Part shown: positions 63,402-64,000 of the stretch, one piece after another | Layout of the letters: each line of letters starts with the position of its first letter | How positions within the stretch are numbered: the stretch's first letter is position 1 | NCBI GenBank assembly: GCA_947489085.1 | Contig: CANLCJ010000010.1 | Coordinates: 1 to 64,000 of the forward strand | DNA: 64,000 nucleotides | Origin: an uncultured Flavobacteriaceae bacterium | Lineage (GTDB): Bacteria > Bacteroidota > Bacteroidia > Flavobacteriales > Flavobacteriaceae | Direction: 5' to 3' | The notes under the pieces: model-generated | Seen by the model: the letters and a program-made list of their open reading frames with translations, nothing else | Database searches by the model: none | Told to the model about the DNA's origin: nothing | Program-made: the position numbers and the translations under genes

Positions 63402-64000
63402 ATGGGTACTAAAAAAAATCTTGGTTGTTTTTTTGATTTTGAATTTCTGAAAACAGAGCAATTAAATGCTTTAAAATCAGAGTTTATTCTGTATTTTATA
63501 GCATTTGATGCGATAACAGATGCTGTACAAGATTTAAGTTTAGATGCAATACTAATGGATCGCACGGCTTTTAGTTCATACAAGAGAGTAGCTGATAAAA
63601 ATATCGAAATTCCACTATTATTACTAATAGATGATAAAGATACAATGTTACCTGTAAGTTTGTTAAACGATCCTTTAGTAACACGTGTACTAACAGTTCC
63701 TACACGCTTAGTCTGTAAGATACATCAAGTTATAGAACAGGAAAAACTTGTTATACCTAGAAGAGCTGCATTAAATAATATACAAACAAAAAAAGAACAT
63801 TTTCTAGATGCAGTAAATGCGATTATTATTGAAAAGTGTAAAAAAGAAGATTGTATTACGGTAGAAGCAGTATGTAAAAACCTCAATTTAACTCAAATAA
63901 TGTTTCGAGACAAAATAAAAGGATTAACAGATATGACGGGGGTTCAATACATACTTTATTTCCGTCTAAAATTGGCACGACAGCTTCTACAAGAAAGAGA
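63402..64000 (+). CDS. Regulator with receiver-like domain and AraC-type HTH, 5' part
   Basis: 199 residues from the ATG at 63402 (GTA precedes it and no upstream in-frame ATG exists before a stop at 63351). Residues 1-120 look like a degenerate response-regulator receiver: LDAILMDRTAF has Asp53 in the phosphate-acceptor strand, and VLTVPTRLV stands where KP is expected, so a lysine is missing. Residues about 128-199 are an AraC-type helix-turn-helix (ITVEAVCKNLNLTQIMFRDK, GLTDMTGVQYILYFRLKLAR), as in hybrid two-component regulators of Bacteroidota. The end of the gene is beyond the window. Start, frame and DNA-binding part are sure; the receiver function is not. Confidence 0.8.
   Translation, partial: MGTKKNLGCFFDFEFLKTEQLNALKSEFILYFIAFDAITDAVQDLSLDAILMDRTAFSSYKRVADKNIEIPLLLLIDDKDTMLPVSLLNDPLVTRVLTVPTRLVCKIHQVIEQEKLVIPRRAALNNIQTKKEHFLDAVNAIIIEKCKKEDCITVEAVCKNLNLTQIMFRDKIKGLTDMTGVQYILYFRLKLARQLLQER

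Noticed and set aside
63350-63583. Minus-strand frame of 77 codons
   Set aside because: Antisense to the start of the AraC-type regulator, which has clear motifs on the plus strand.

Overview
The window reads as a chromosome segment of a marine flavobacterium (Bacteroidota, Flavobacteriaceae). The grounds are AT-rich DNA, type IX secretion genes (a type B gliding-motility C-terminal domain, PorP/SprF, OmpA with PD40 repeats), promoter-like TTG-N19-TAnnTTTG sites without Shine-Dalgarno sequences, SusD-era style lipoprotein glycosidases, and Bacteroidota family sets such as MoxR/DUF58/DUF4129/DUF4350/SpoIIM and PadR/PspC/DUF2807. No tRNA, rRNA, CRISPR array, insertion sequence or prophage was seen.

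Layout. 1-5478: the 3' end of a giant repeat-rich type B T9SS surface protein, followed by its PorP/SprF partner and an OmpA/PD40 protein. 5917-16247: a polysaccharide-degradation cluster (surface lipoprotein, GH43, GH3, GH105, sulfatase, GH2) that looks adapted to a sulfated, uronate- and perhaps xylose-containing algal glycan; no SusC/SusD or lyase lies in the window. 16661-22133: PadR-controlled PspC/DUF2807 genes, a DUF4442 protein, a 65-residue orphan and OxyR. 22225-28377: MoxR ATPase with DUF58, DUF4350, DUF4129, SpoIIM-like and RDD membrane proteins. 28601-31135: small membrane proteins, a SanA/DUF218 protein and a Coq4-like protein. 31178-33584: a winged-helix regulator with CreD and a second membrane protein, each preceded by the same 19-bp palindrome. 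34023-37188: kdsA (LPS Kdo) and typA.

37408-48361 is a surface-polysaccharide locus: two Wzx-type flippases, a FemAB-like transferase, FdtB- and FdtA-like enzymes for a dTDP-3-amino-3,6-dideoxyhexose, an acyltransferase and five glycosyltransferases, two of them on the opposite strand. 48737-58986 holds an FtsE-like ATPase, a 1004-residue TPR protein paired with a plugless outer-membrane barrel, DUF1287, a methyltransferase, a YkgJ-type protein, a NamZ-like hydrolase and a LolC/E-like permease. 59746-62824 has an SDR, a HAD phosphatase, a SprT-like metalloprotein and mannose-1-phosphate guanylyltransferase. A regulator with an AraC-type DNA-binding domain runs off the right edge.

No single wholly new system is obvious. 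The best leads are the duplicated operator around the CreD regulator, the MoxR/DUF58 membrane cluster, the Coq4-like protein in a presumably menaquinone-using lineage, the TPR plus plugless-barrel pair, and several precise inverted repeats in intergenic DNA.
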